A stretch of 64,000 bases of DNA from Pegoplata infirma (lineage: Eukaryota > Arthropoda > Insecta > Diptera > Anthomyiidae): NCBI GenBank assembly GCA_963921195.1, contig OY992541.1:16364012-16428011 (forward strand), given 5' to 3'. Under the pieces are notes generated by a model. That model saw nothing but the letters and a program-made list of their open reading frames with translations. It was not told the DNA's origin and did no database searches. A program made the translations under genes and the position numbers. Shown piece after piece: positions 10,411 through 22,231 of the stretch. Every line of letters begins with the position of its first letter. Positions within the stretch are counted from its first letter, which is position 1.

Positions 10411-11350
10411 TAGTTAATTGCGAATGTAATCATTGGTTGGATTGGCAATGAACAAAAATTTGTTTTTTTTATTTTAAGTATATTAAAAATATTTTAATAT
10501 GTTTTTAATCCACAAAAAAATTAAAATAAATAATATTAATGCAACCGAAACAAAACCGTTATAATACCGGTAAAAATCTGAATATAGGTAACGGTTTTTT
10601 ATCGGTAACGGTATTTAAAAATTTTTATTTCGGTATTGGTAACGGTAACGGTAGTCAATATTAAAGGGTTTTTAATCGGTAACGGTATTGAAAGGGTAAC
10701 GGTAGCCAACACTGATAAATGCATTATGAATATATGAATTTGATTGAAACCGCAACAAAAAAATTTGTTATGGTTTTTTTAAGCCTGACCCTTAACTAAG
10801 ATAACAAAGTCGGTTTGATGAAAATCTATGGGTTATCACCAAAGTTATGACTTATTATATGAAAATACACACAAAAAACACTATGGTATTTAACCAAGTT
10901 TTTATTCTTCTATTTTAAATACAAAAAAAAATAAGGAAATTTTTATGCGTAGTTTCAAAAAAATCATTTTAACTTTGGTGATTGCCCATAGATTTTTCTG
11001 AAACCCATTTTGTTATATTTGTATAGGTTCAGGCTTTTAAGGTAAATAAAAAAACTTGTTAATTTACAAAGATTCGTTAAAAAATAAAAAATGAGTTTTT
11101 TGATCAGCAAATGAATTTTTTTGATCAAAAAATGTATTTTTACAATATATTTGTCTATCGGGCGTAAACTTTTGAACTGATGGGAAAGTAACGTGTGTAA
11201 AGTTTGTTGCAAATTTGATTAACTTTAATTTGGTTTTTATCACGAGTAGATCGGAGGTACATTACTCAAGATATAGGGGAAACAGTGAAAATAACTCCAA
11301 AAACCGCAAAAAAAATTATTAGAAATATTTTTTTCGATAAAATTTTTAAG

Positions 11351-12242
11351 TTTAGCGGTCAAAAAAAATATGTAGACATAGTTATTGCGCATTATCGTTG
11401 TAAACTAGAGTAATTGAAAAAAATCATTGTTTGTTAATTTAATAAAAGAAAAAAAATCTGGCACTTTTTTTTGGTCTGTAGAGCATTTTAGCACTTTTTT
11501 TCTGCCATTTTTTTTTCAAAATTCAGTTATGGCAACACTGGGTCTGGTATACATATTTAAATATGCTTTCCAATGTTTAAACGTTAATAACTCCGGTCAT
11601 ATAAGGGTTGAATGGTCAAATGAAGGCTAAAATTAAAGCTTAATATCTAGGCTATAAAAATAAATTTATAAAAATAAATACCTAATAATGCATAATTTTA
11701 CAATTTTGAGCATTTTCTTCAAAAACTTCGATTAAAAAATCTAAAATTTAGGTTTTTGCCAAAATGGGTTAATGAATCCAATTTTTTTAGTCTGATTAGA
11801 ACACGATAAAGATGTCACAGATGCAAATAATATTTTTTTATGAATATATATCATTTAAAGCAACATAGCAACTATAACCGTTGCTTGTCAAAACTACAAA
11901 AAAATATTTTTTAAAAATTTTTTACCATAGGACCCCTGCGGCTCTAAATTTTTTTCTTAGAAAGCTGAAAGCCTTATCCCACCAAAATCAAATTTTTTGT
12001 CATGAATAAGCTAACCAAGTAATATTATAATTAATAACAAAAAAATTAAAAATAAAAAAAAAATTGTTTGGTTTGTATGGAAAAATGATTTTTTAGGTAC
12101 CGCTCTTTAAGGCCCCGTCGCGTAGGGAAGGCGTGGTCGTAGGGGCGTAAAATTTTTCATCAGTTATTCTTAAGTCAAAAGGAAAAAAATGAGCGGGTAC
12201 CGTCTCCAGCATTTCCAAAATAAGGGGCACTCTAATATATAT
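11351..12242. other. AT-rich stretch, no supported element
   Basis: No coding evidence. It includes a partial GGCAACACTGGG hAT-like end near 11531 and a GC-richer patch at 12111-12150 (GGCCCCGTCGCGTAGGGAAG) that I cannot assign. Confidence 0.4.
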
Positions 12243-14271
12243 GGGGCATTCGAGGCCAAATCACTCACTTTTAGACCCGACCCCTTTCAATTTATTTTAT
12301 TTTTGGATATGTTTTAGTACTTATTAAATGCAACTTGGACAAAAATTTTCAGCCTTTTATTCCAAGATGGTGTTGAGTAATCAATTTTTCAAAATGGCGA
12401 TTTTTTCAAAAAAATGAAAAAATTTAAAGTTTCAATTAATTTTGACCAGTTAAAAATATAGATATCTTAAAAAAAGTTGGACAACGTTTTGTTAGTATTT
12501 AAATGTAGTTTTAGAAAAAAAAATATTACAAAATTATTCTATGTAAATATCACTAATTTTTTAACGTTTTAAAATTACAATCGACTTTTTGAAAAAGTCC
12601 GAAACCTCCGATTTTTTTTTGAGAAGTCTAAAAATTCTACCCTAAATTACGCAACTTTTAAGCCATAATTTGAGATGTGATCGCAATTCTTTTTTTTTTT
12701 AATTTTTAATATTGCACCTTTTATTTTTTGACTCTGATTTATTTTATATGGTGCTCCAAAAAAAATAAAATTGGTAGATACCGCCCCTTACTTAGCCTAA
12801 GTATATTCATTTGGAGGTAAAAATACGTCTGACAAAAGTTAAGGACGATCGGACATGGAAGTTTCAATTAATTTGACCAGTTTCCGCATGGGCCTTGAAT
12901 TTTTAAACACGGATTACAAGGAAAAATAGGATTTTTTTTCTGTTTTCGCAATTTTATTGGTACCTTAAGTTAAATTTTAATTAAAGTTACATAATTATGA
13001 TATAGAGTAAAATGCCTTTCTAATAAGGTACCAAAAACTAAAATTGGTTGAAAATCAGCCAAGTTATGACAACTTCCCCAGGCATCTAATATGTGGCAGA
13101 CCACTTGATTAAGCAATACAATCCGATTTTTGAAATTTATTGAAATTTTCTACTGTAATAACATTTTTTTATTCTTCAAGTTGAAATGTTATTAGATGAC
13201 AAGTATTTTTGGTATTGTGTTTTGCTAACATGATTTAAATTAATGCTAAAAATGCCTCCATTTTCAACACTATTTTGAAATCTCCATTTTAAAATTTTTA
13301 TTTATTTTTGATTTTTAAATTTGGAAAAACAAAAAAAATATTACACTGAAACATTAATAATAAAAAAATGTTATTAAAGTAGATAATTTCAATAAATTTA
13401 AAAAATGGGACTCGAATTCATAAATCAAGTGGTGTGACACACATTAGATGCCTGAGGAAGTTGTAATAACTTGGCTGATTTTTAACCGATTTTAGTACCT
13501 TATTAGAAAGGCATTTTACTCCACATCATAGTTCTGTAACCACTAGAATTTATACTTAATTCAAAATACCAAAAAAAATTGGGAAAACAGAAAAAAAAAT
13601 CATGTTTTTCCTTGTAATCCGTTTTTTAAATTTCAAGGACCATGCTGAACGCCTTACCCATGTCCGATCGTCCTTAATTTTTGTGAGACGTATCTTTACC
13701 TCCAAATGAATATATCTTGGGTGAGTTAGGGTCAGTATTTAGCAATTTATTTTTTTTGGAGCACCACATAAAATAAATCAGAGCAAAAAAAAAGGTGCAA
13801 TTTTAAAAATTTTAAAAAAATAGAAAGAATTGTGATCACATCTCGAATTAAAGCTTAAAAGTTGCGTAATTTAGAGTAGAATTTTTAGAGTTTTTTACAA
13901 AAAAATCGAAGGTTTCGGACTTTTTCAAAAAGTAGATTTTAATTTTTAAACGTCAAAAATAAGTGATAATTACTTCGAATAATTTGTACATATTTTTTCT
14001 TAAACTACATTTAAATACCAACAAAACGTTGTCCAACTTTTTTTAATATATCTATATTTTTTAATGGTCAAAATTAATAAAAAATTTAAATTTTTTAATT
14101 TTTTTTAAGAAAATCGCCATTTTGAAAAATTGATTACTCAAAACCATCTTGAAATAAAAGGCTGAAAATTGGTGTCCAAGTTGCATTTAATAAGTACTAA
14201 AACATATCCAAAAATAAAATAAATCGAAAGGGGTCGGGTCTAAAAGTGAGTGATTTGGCCTGGAATGTCCC
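12243..14271. mobile_element. Long foldback element, arms about 950 bp
   Basis: The ends GGGGCATTCGAGGCCAAATC and the inverse GATTTGGCCTGGAATGTCCC enclose two long inverse arms (about 12243-13180 and 13350-14271) around a divergent centre of about 170 bp. Arm pairs include TTTTAGACCCGACCCCTTTC against GAAAGGGGTCGGGTCTAAAA, and AGGCATCTAATATGTGGCAG against ACACATTAGATGCCTGAGG. The flanks are ATAT-rich, so the duplication cannot be fixed. No open frame of substance. Confidence 0.75.
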
Positions 14272-14513
14272 ATATACTTTATGGCAATGGAACCTTTGAT
14301 TCTCGCCCCACTGGGTAAGTACAGGGTATAAAAACGAGATATTCATAAGAGATGTTTTTTCACAAGGTTTAATTTAAAATATTGCAACAGATTTATGACC
14401 GGTACAAAATTTAATGAGAATTGTAATCAACTTACAAGCGAAAACATAATTTTCTTTATTTTAATTCTTTTCTTTATTTTAATTCTGATGCACAATAAAA
14501 CTGGCAAAAAAAA
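14272..14513. other. AT-rich stretch, nothing recognised
   Basis: GTACAGGGTATAAAAAC at 14321-14337 resembles the end of a type C hairpin element. Otherwise unremarkable. Confidence 0.4.
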
Positions 14514-14597
14514 ATGCAAATTTTGATTGTATCATTACAAAAACCAAACACAAACTCGCAAAAATACAACCTTACAACGAAAAAAAATGAAAAGGCA

Positions 14598-14708
14598 AAT
14601 GAGCCGATGAATGAGCCGCCGCCGACCGAAAAGTACAAAAGCCGCCGCCGGCAAGCAAAATTAGTCGCGCCGCCGCCGCCGAAAATTTCGTGTCGGCTTT
14701 GTTGCCTG
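14598..14708. mobile_element. CCG-rich hAT-like element, right end (third locus)
   Basis: GAGCCGCCGCCGACCG, AAGCCGCCGCCGGCAAGC and GCGCCGCCGCCGCCGAAAAT lead to TGTCGGCTTTGTTGCCTG at 14708. ATCCCAAC follows (14709-14716) and then U-family sequence. The left limit is not clear. The plus frame 14514-14828 is repeat read-through. Confidence 0.55.
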
Positions 14709-14716
14709 ATCCCAAC

Positions 14717-15503
14717 ACATATTCAACATGTAAAGAACACAATTTTCAAGGCATTAACGTTATTTCTAACAACAATAGAGTTTCATTGGAATAGTACTTG
14801 GCGACAACAAGCGCAACGGACGAAATGAAGAAAATTTACAAATATTACAACACAAAGTACGTAGCAGGTAACCAAATTCTAAAGTATTTTTTATTTAAAA
14901 TTAACTCCTTTTTTAGGATAACAAATAAAACCCTCGTAAAAAAAATAGGAAATGCTGAAACAGGTAACAATTGTATATTTATGTGTTCCATTTAAAAAAT
15001 TATGTTAATATTTTTTATTCTAGAACATCATACACAAATAAATACATATATTCAACATCTCAACAACACAATTTTCAACGCATTAATGTGATGTGGTACG
15101 TATAATTTCTATTAAAAAAATTTTGTTTAATATTTTCTCTTACATATTTTAGATCAAAAATTCGAACAAAAATTGAGTTTCATTGGAATAGTAATTGGCG
15201 GCAACAAGCGTAATACGCAGTTTACATATTGTACAAAAATACCAAAAATTATAAATACACAATTTACATTTTTTTTACAAAAAAAGTTAATAATATTTAC
15301 AAATGGGTTTTAAAATTCATTTTACAAAAATTGTACAGAAAAATTCTGTATTACTAATTTTTACCAGTTATTTTAAGTTTACTAAAATTTGAAAACCAAA
15401 GTTTGTAATGGTAACTGAAAAAGTTATCGGGCACAAATTGAAAACTTTTTTAGTAATGGTAACAGACTTTTTTGTAAGGAATACTAACATATTTTTATGA
15501 TTG
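14717..15503 (+). mobile_element. U element copy with rearranged blocks
   Basis: Part 1 (14717-14816) matches the third and fourth exon-like blocks of U but lacks the roughly 70-bp segment that separates them elsewhere. It runs straight into a copy of the first block (CGGACGAAATGAAGAAAATT). Then come GCAGGTAACC to TTTTTTAG, ACAGGTAACAATTG to TTCTAG, and GTGGTACGTATAA to ATTTTAG, each an intron-like segment. The right end is ATACTAACATATTTTTATGA then TTG, the U terminus. A plus frame at 14798-14995 starts in the first block and has no known homologue to my knowledge. Confidence 0.65.
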
Positions 15504-15572
15504 TAGCTAAGGCATCGACAATTAATACTTTAACTGGGGACCCGTGGGTTCAAGCCCCAGCCAGGGCGGGAT
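15504..15572 (+). ncRNA. tRNA-derived (possibly tRNA-Lys-like) retro-fragment
   Basis: TAGCTAAGGCATCGAC resembles a tRNA D-arm/A box. GTGGGTTCAAGCCCCA is a good T-arm/B box, and TACTTTAACT sits where an anticodon arm would be. The acceptor 5' strand is absent, because U-family sequence abuts directly, and the T stem is imperfect. It is followed by long T runs. I read it as a SINE head or decayed tRNA fragment, not a working tRNA gene. Confidence 0.5.
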
Positions 15573-15846
15573 TTTTTTAAAATTTTTTTTTTTTTATAAT
15601 TTTTTAATATATTTATTTAATAGTTTTTTTTTTATTTTAATATTATTTTATTTATTTAAAAAAAAACATTTGAAAGGCATATCGATGACACTTTTTGATG
15701 ACATGATGAAATTAACATCACTTGTTTTTTCAATTTCGATGACATTTTTCATCATATTGAAGAAAAGCTTCATCAATGTGAAGAAATTTGTTATCAAAAT
15801 TGATGACAGCAAGTGATCAATATTATGAAGCATTTTTCTTTGAGTG
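15573..15846. mobile_element. Low-complexity tail and right half of a TA-type MITE
   Basis: T- and A-rich runs (15573-15660) are followed by repeated GATGACA and its variants. The end is TTTTTCTTTGAGTG then TA, like the right termini of the V and U families (GAGTG-TA). No matching left end was found. Frames at 15544-15851 are low complexity. Confidence 0.45.
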
Positions 15847-16072
15847 TACAAACCACCTCACTGTGGCCGAAATCACAGATCTAGCGGCGCTTAAGTCAAA
15901 ATTTAAAAATTAAGATCGATAAATGTTTTTGCACTGCATCGTTTACCTATACTTTACAGAAAAAATTTACGTTTTTACTTTTGTTTTGCTTTCAATATTC
16001 GCACAGCTGTAAGCTTTTAAATATACATTTTCTGCAGCAAGTGCATTAAAGCAATTTGGGGCCTAATTACTC
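15847..16072. other. No recognised feature
   Basis: Mixed-composition DNA between two elements. I see no frame or repeat boundary. Confidence 0.4.
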
Positions 16073-16515
16073 ACAAGGGAAGTCTCCCTGGTGTCACCCT
16101 CCGATCTTTATGAAATTTGGATATGTTGTTAAGAACGAAAATTAATTCGACACATATTTTTTTTTAGCGGCCCAAACTCATTTTTAAGGGGGGTCGATTT
16201 GTATGGGGGGAAATTGACCTTTTTCAGTTTTTTACGATTTACGCCTATTTAAACAAAATTAATATCGGCATGTGTGGCATCAGATTAAAGGTACTAAAAA
16301 TGCCTATCTCGTGGTGCTAACAACGGGCCAAAGAAGTTAATATTTTTCGACTTATTAAAAAAATGACCTAAAATTTTGGTATTTTACTCAATATGACGAA
16401 AAGTTGTGCATGTTTGGACACATTCTTAGCACCCGTAGATAGGTTTTCCAAAGACCTTTCATTTGGTATGTAACATGGCTAGGTTTGTTTGCATAATATA
16501 GGAGATAAACAAAAA
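16073..16515 (+). mobile_element. Foldback element W, copy 1 (right end missing)
   Basis: It starts ACAAGGGAAGTCTCCCTGGT and then matches 31796 onward closely, including CTCCGATCTTTATGAAATTT, TTGTTAAGAACGAAAATTAA and GTGGTGCTAACAACGGGCC. It stops after GGAGATAAACAAAAAAAACT, without the inverse terminal arm present in the complete copy. Confidence 0.7.
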
Positions 16516-16538
16516 AAACTGTTACCTGTGTGTATCTA

Positions 16539-17062
16539 CCCGATTAAAAAGGTTTATATGTATATATTTATATATAATTTGATAAAATTATATATAATTA
16601 TATATATTTGATAAAATTATATAAAATTATATATAATTTGATAAAATTTTATATAATTATATCCGAAGTTTTTTTATATACAATTATATAAAATTATATC
16701 TAATTATATATAATTTGATAAAATTTTATAAAATTAGATAAAATTATATATAATTTTATCAAATTATATATAATTATATCAAAATTTGTTTCATATAAAA
16801 TTTTATAAAATTATATCAAATTTTATATAATTTGATAAAATTTTATAAAATTATATAAAATTATATAAGATTTGATAAAATTTTATATAAAAAAAATCGG
16901 ATATAATTTCATATAATTTTATCAAATTATATATACTTTTATATAATTTTATCAAATTTTTTGAAAACAAAAACTTCTTTATATAATTTTATATAATTAT
17001 GTATAATTTTATCAAATTTTATATAATTATATAAAATTATATAAAAAACTTTTTTACTCGGG
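16539..17062. mobile_element. TA-target MITE with AT-only core
   Basis: Inverted ends CCCGATTAAAAAGGTTT and the inverse of CCCGAGTAAAAAAGTTT are flanked by TA (16537-16538 and 17063-17064). The whole interior of about 490 bp consists of permutations of TTATATAATTTGATAAAATT and its inverse, hence nearly self-complementary throughout. Confidence 0.7.
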
Positions 17063-17224
17063 TAGTTTATTATTAGTTCATTATAGAAGTTTACATTTGT
17101 GATATAAACTATAGTTTCATGGACTGCAACTTTTAAAATTCGATCGTATTCGGTTCAATTCCTGTTTTGTTTATTATTTTGGGTTATTTTTGTTGTGACG
17201 TTTCAGTATGGCGTGCTAGTTCGC

Positions 17225-17575
17225 GCAAGTTGCTCGGTTTTTTAGGGTCCATCAGCCTGTCCAAATAAACAGTATAAACGCGATACAGACCACAATTTTC
17301 AATCGATTTGGCTAAAATTTGAAATTTAAGATTTTTTATCAAAAGAACAAAACCTATCAAATTTTTGACAAAATCGGTCCATGTTATCCCATAGCCCCCA
17401 TGCTATTTCCCCTTCCAGTTTTACTTAAAAAGCCCTAACAATAGTATTTTAACAAATATCCTCTTGAAATTCGATTGTTAAATGTTTTTTGTAGCCATAA
17501 ATAATCACTCTAAACTTTAACGGAATCGGAACATTTTAACTTCTAGTTCTCATACAGACCATCCCATGGACGTAT
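17225..17575 (-). mobile_element. Type C hairpin-element fragment
   Basis: AAACGCGATACAGACCACAA, AATCGATTTGGCTAAAATTT and AAAATCGGTCCATGTTATCC with CCATAGCCCCCATGC match the interior of type C (compare 5375-5505). Both ends are missing. A G-rich patch follows at 17578-17606. Confidence 0.55.
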
Positions 17576-17949
17576 TCAGGGGGGGGGCAGGGTGCCCGGG
17601 CCCCCCTTTTGGATTGGAAAATTTTAAAAAATGTAAAAACTTCAACACATGATACAAGTTACAAACATACGTTTTTTTAAGTTTTCTAAATATTTTGGTT
17701 TTTGAAGAAAAGTTTTACAAAACTCTTGATTTTGAGTAAATTTTTGTTTTTAAAAAGTAATTTATATCGAAATATCTGTAAAATACACTCAAAATAATAA
17801 CTCTGTTAAATAACAGAAAAACTCTGCTAATTTAACAGAGTATACCATACTTTTCCAGCCAACAACATTTTTTGGAAATTTTACTAAAAAACTCTGTAAA
17901 ATGATTTTGACAGAAAAACTGTTAATTTACAGAGTTTATAGTAAAACTA

Positions 17950-17976
17950 GGTGTTCCGCCTGCCAGGCGGAACACC
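17950..17976. repeat. Helitron 1 3'-terminal hairpin
   Basis: GGTGTTCCGCCTG and its exact inverse CAGGCGGAACACC are separated by one base: a perfect 13-bp stem that is GC-rich in AT-rich DNA. On the minus strand its last C is the C of the terminal CTAG. A hairpin just inside the 3' CTRR end is a defining Helitron signal. Confidence 0.9.
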
Positions 17977-18123
17977 AAATCACTTTCCTCAATAGTTCTA
18001 ATTTTTTACCAAACTTTATAAAAAGTTATGTTTGTGCTTCAAAAATTTAATATTGCTAGATTGAGTTACATCAATATATTTCCCAAACTGGGAAAAAAAA
18101 TTTAATGATTGTAAAAGGTTGTA

Positions 18124-18747
18124 CACTCAAAAAATTATGTTAGTAAAATCAACTGAAAATGTCAGTTAAAATAACTACTTTGTAAGTTGTTTTGGGGTCA
18201 ACTACTTTTTCAACTTGACGCCCTATGTTCACACTGAACTTTATTTAAGTATTTTTAGTGGTCAGAAATGTATTCATATTGATATTTAAATAAATAAAGG
18301 ACATATATATATATATTTTCAACTAACAATGTTAGTTATTTTAACTGACAAAAAACAACTGACTTATGTAGTAAAAATTACTAACATTTGTAGTCAAAAC
18401 AACTAATATGTTGTAAAAATAAAATAAACAATATATATTTTTTTTCAAAAAATTTTTCAGAAAAAAAATTGAAGACCAAATTTTTTCCAAGTTTTTTTTT
18501 AAAAGTTGTGAAAAATAAAAAAACGATTTTTTTGAAAAACTGAAAATTTTTCAGAGATTAAAACAATAAAATTAACTACTTTAAATAACTGTTACTACAT
18601 TACAGTACTTTTTTGTTAGTTATTCAAAACAACGACTTAAAATAACCAACAGAAATAGTTGTATGCTATTTTTCATACAAAAATAACTGACTTTGTAGTT
18701 GAAAACAACTAACTACTGTAAAATATACAAACAACTAACATGTAGTG
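18124..18747. mobile_element. MITE with CACTCAAAAAATTATGTTAG left end
   Basis: The left end, CACTCAAAAAATTATGTTAG after TA, is inversely matched by CTAACATGTAGTG at 18735-18747. Repeated AACTAAC, AACAACTAA and TTAGTT motifs fill both halves. It resembles the U and V families in termini but not in interior. The right flank is not TA, so that boundary is uncertain. Confidence 0.5.
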
Positions 18748-18779
18748 ATTAAATTTTAGAACAAAATTTAGCACGCCCA

Positions 18780-20815
18780 TTTTGTCTCTCTGTTCATAAA
18801 CCGGATATCAAAAATCCATCGTGTGGATCTGTCCCATGGTCACTCCTATATACATGGCAATTTTTATCTTTCTTAGTCATGAAGGCTTTTAAAATTAGCT
18901 AAAATGTTAAAAAACACAATTTTTTCACTTAAATTTTTCCTTATAATTCTCCGTACACAGTTTAAATATTAAATCTGACTTCATAAGGATATAGTCGATT
19001 GTCAATACTTTATTGGATATCCAGGTCAGTGTTAATCTTTGCAATAGTCCGTACCATATGCATCCCAATTTTCATCTTTCAAGGTCATAAGGTGTCTTCA
19101 AAATTAGGTAAGATGTAAAAACATAATTTTTCCACGCCCATTTCTTCTCTTAATTCTCCGTCCGTATTCCAAAATTTTTAAATCTGACTACTTTAGGATG
19201 AGCTCCATCGTTAGTACTATATTCGTATCCACGCCCCTTTCCCCTCTCAATTCTCTGTCCACAGTCCAAAAATTTTAACTCTGACTACTTTAGGATATGC
19301 TCCAGTGTCAGGACAATATGCTTGTCAATTTTCGGCTGCTTTAAAGTTAGTTAAATTAAAAAAAATAAAACACAATATTGCCTTGCCCCGTTTTCTTCTC
19401 AACTCTCCGTCTACATTCCAAAAATGTTAAATCGGACTACTTTAGAATATGCTTCATAATTAGGACTACATGTTAGGGATTTTCAGCTTCCTAATTCATT
19501 GGGGCGGAGCTTAAAAATACTCTAAAATATTAAAAAAAAATAATTTTGCCAAGTCCCCTTTTTCTCGTAATTTGCTACCCACAGGCAAAAAATCCGGCTT
19601 CGCAAGAATCTGTCCCTGGTGTTTTACTATATACATAAAAATTTTTAGCTTTTAAGTCCATCAATGAGATTCAACAGGCGCTGGATACACAACAAATAAG
19701 AGAAACACAAAAAAATAAATTATAAATATATACAGAAAATAGATATAAATAAATTTACCACGCCTTTGCCTTTCTTATTCTCCACCCATACACTGGATAT
19801 CAAAAATCCAGCTTCGTGTTGATCTTTCCCATGAAACCTTCTATATACATGCCAATTTTCATCTTCCTAAGTCATTGGAGGTCTTCAAATTAGTAAAAAT
19901 ATTAAAAAAACCCAATTTTTCCACGCTCTTTTATCTTTTAATTCTCCGTCCACAGTCGAGAAATTTTAAATCCGATTACTTTAGGATATACTACATCGTT
20001 AGGACTATACGCTATGCATTTTCCGCTTCCTTTGGGGGCTTCAAAAGAAGTTAAAATATTAAAAATCCCAATTTTGTCACTCCCCATTGTCCTTTCAATT
20101 CTCCGACCAGTCCAAAAATTTAAAAGTCGACTACCTCAGGATATACCAAATCGATAGGACTATATGCTAGGAAATTTTCAGCTTCCTAAGTTATTATAGG
20201 ACTTTAAAATAAGCAAAAATGCCAATTTTCATCTTCATAGGTCATTGGGGGTCTTCAAATTAGTTAAAATATTAAAAAACACAATTTTGCCACGCCCCAT
20301 TTTTCTCTTAATTCCCCTACCACAGTCTAAAAAATTTAAATCCGATTACTTCAGGATATGCTTCATTGTTATAACTAAATTCTATGCAATTTTCCGCTTC
20401 CTAAGTCATTTGGGGGCTTCAAAAGAAGTAAAAATGTTAAAAAAATCCCAATTTTGCCACGACACTTTTCCCCTCAATTCTCCGCCCACATTGCGAAAAT
20501 TTTAAATCCGACTACTTGGGGGTATGCGCCATCGTTAGGACTATATTTTAGGAAATTTTCAGCTACCTAAGTCATTTGGGGGCTTTAAATTAAGCAAAAA
20601 TGTAAAAAAATTGAATTTCGCCACGCCCACTTTTCCGCTTTTTTCTCCGCCCACAGGCAAAAAATCGAAAATCCGGCTACGTTAGGATCTGGCCCAGGTG
20701 TTTTACTATATGCATGCCAATTTTCAGCTATGTAGCTCATCACTGGGCTTCAAAAAGCTCTGGATAGACAAAAGAGAGGAACACACAAATAGGGAAATTA
20801 TATATATAGAAGAAG
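18780..20815. repeat. Helitron 1 internal tandem array, about 11 units
   Basis: Units containing CCACGCCC, then AATTCTCCGTCCACAGTC, AAATCCGACTACTTTAGGAT and TTTTCAGCTTCCTAAGTCAT recur with irregular spacing of about 100-210 bp. TCTCC-type landmarks are near 18950, 19147, 19248, 19401, 19780, 19940, 20098, 20477 and 20643. The array ends in TATATATAGAAGAAGATAG, the 5'-terminal zone of the minus-strand Helitron. Plus frames at 20245-20505 and 20698-20997 are array sequence. Confidence 0.75.
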
Positions 20816-22231
20816 ATAGATTAGAGTTAATTTTGAAAAATAGATTTTTGGATATTATCACTTTTTGTATCAATAAAAATAATGGCGTATTTTTTTGTTT
20901 TAAATTCCTCCTTCCCGTGCCTATAGGCGACTCAAATCGCGGATTTTGGGTCCCTTTTCCGATACAACAAAAACGACTGAATATATGTCAAATCTGACTT
21001 CACTATTTGATTCTACAGGAAAACTTAGGCCCATAAGCTTTTTTTAGTGTTTGGAATGCACCAGAATGCATGATTAAAGTGGTCCAAAAAACTATTTTTA
21101 TACCCTCCACTTAGTGAAAGAGGGTATATATAAGTTTGTCATTCTGTTTGTAACTCGTCGAAATATCGATCTGGGACCCCATAAAGTATATATATTCATG
21201 ATGCCCGATCGATTTTAAGACATTCTAGCGATGTCCGTCTGTCCGTCTGTCTGTGGAAAATGCTGTCGCGGACAAAATATTGCACAGAGACGACTGAAAC
21301 TTAACATATTTATTGGAAGTTCTCCCGAGAAGTTTGGTATTGCATTTGAGCGATATCGGTTCAGCGCACAGTGGGTTGAACGATAGGCAAAATGGGGATT
21401 AATTCAGGGATGCCGTAATTTTGAAATATTATAATTTTTTATTGATGAATATTTATTAATCAACAAAAAACTACTATTTTGAAAAATAAAAATATGGAAA
21501 AAAAAATTTTTTAACCTGCTAGGCACTTTTTCGATTTTTGGAAAAAGTTATCTTGAGTCACAATTTTTGCTGTAACTTTGGAAGCAAAAGCGATAAATTA
21601 ATGAATCAAATTTCAAATTAAAGAATATTTAATGCGTTTTTATTAAATTTAAAAAAAGAAAAATAAATACGCATTTTTATTAGAATAAATTTTTTATAAA
21701 ATTTTATTTTTGTTGTTCATAAAATTAAAAAAAATTTAAATTTTCTTCAAAAAAAGGAATCACAATTTTTTTTATTTAAAAATCGTATAAATACAAAAAG
21801 TTTTACATTTTCAAAACAAAACTTGATTCATATATTTTAAATACAATATTTTTTATTTAAAAATCAACTAACTTAATAAATCAAAATTCAAATTTAATTA
21901 TACTATAACCACAGAAAAAAATGTTGAGTAAATTTTTAAGAGTATTAATTGATAATAACTCAATTTTTCACCAGTAAACCATTTAAAAGTGTTGAGTAAA
22001 TAGTTAATAAAATTTATCGAAAAATTTGGGCAAATTAATAAAAAAACTACTAAATTTTTATTAAATTATTTACTCATTTTTTTTTTAATTTTTGAGTAAA
22101 TTTATAATTACTCAATTAAAAAATTATAATTTTTGTTTTAAGTTTTAACTATTCATTACTCGAATTGTTTTCTAACATATTTTTTGTATGCACTAATTAT
22201 ACCTAGTAAATAATTAGGAAAAGCTTTATAC

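Larger units (their letters stand above)
9245..10714. mobile_element. hAT-like element with GGTAACGGTATT subterminal arrays
   Basis: It begins CAGGGTTGGCAACCGAAACG and ends GGTAGCCAACACTG, with the octamer ATAAATGC on both sides (9237-9244 and 10715-10722). Both subterminal zones are runs of GGTAACGGTATT-like units, oriented as inverted arrays (9262-9395 and 10556-10702). The 1.47-kb interior carries no transposase, but holds a CAGATTTC hairpin and a degraded type A fragment. Confidence 0.85.
9040..11350. mobile_element. Foldback element split by a hAT-like element
   Basis: Left arm 9040-9244 and 10723-10856; right arm 10968-11340. Paired blocks include TATCCGATCTACTCGCAATT against the TCACGAGTAGATCGGAGG region, and GAAAATCTATGGGTTATCAC against GTGATTGCCCATAGATTTTT. 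The arms join only if 9245-10714 is removed. The outer limits are approximate. The small minus frame at 10964-11212 is arm sequence. Confidence 0.6.

Noticed and set aside
15504..15572. Functional tRNA gene
   Set aside because: No 5' acceptor strand, an imperfect T stem, and direct fusion to a transposable element end.
18780..20815. CRISPR-like or satellite array
   Set aside because: The units vary in length and sequence and lie inside a Helitron with eukaryotic context. There are no identical short repeats with unique spacers.
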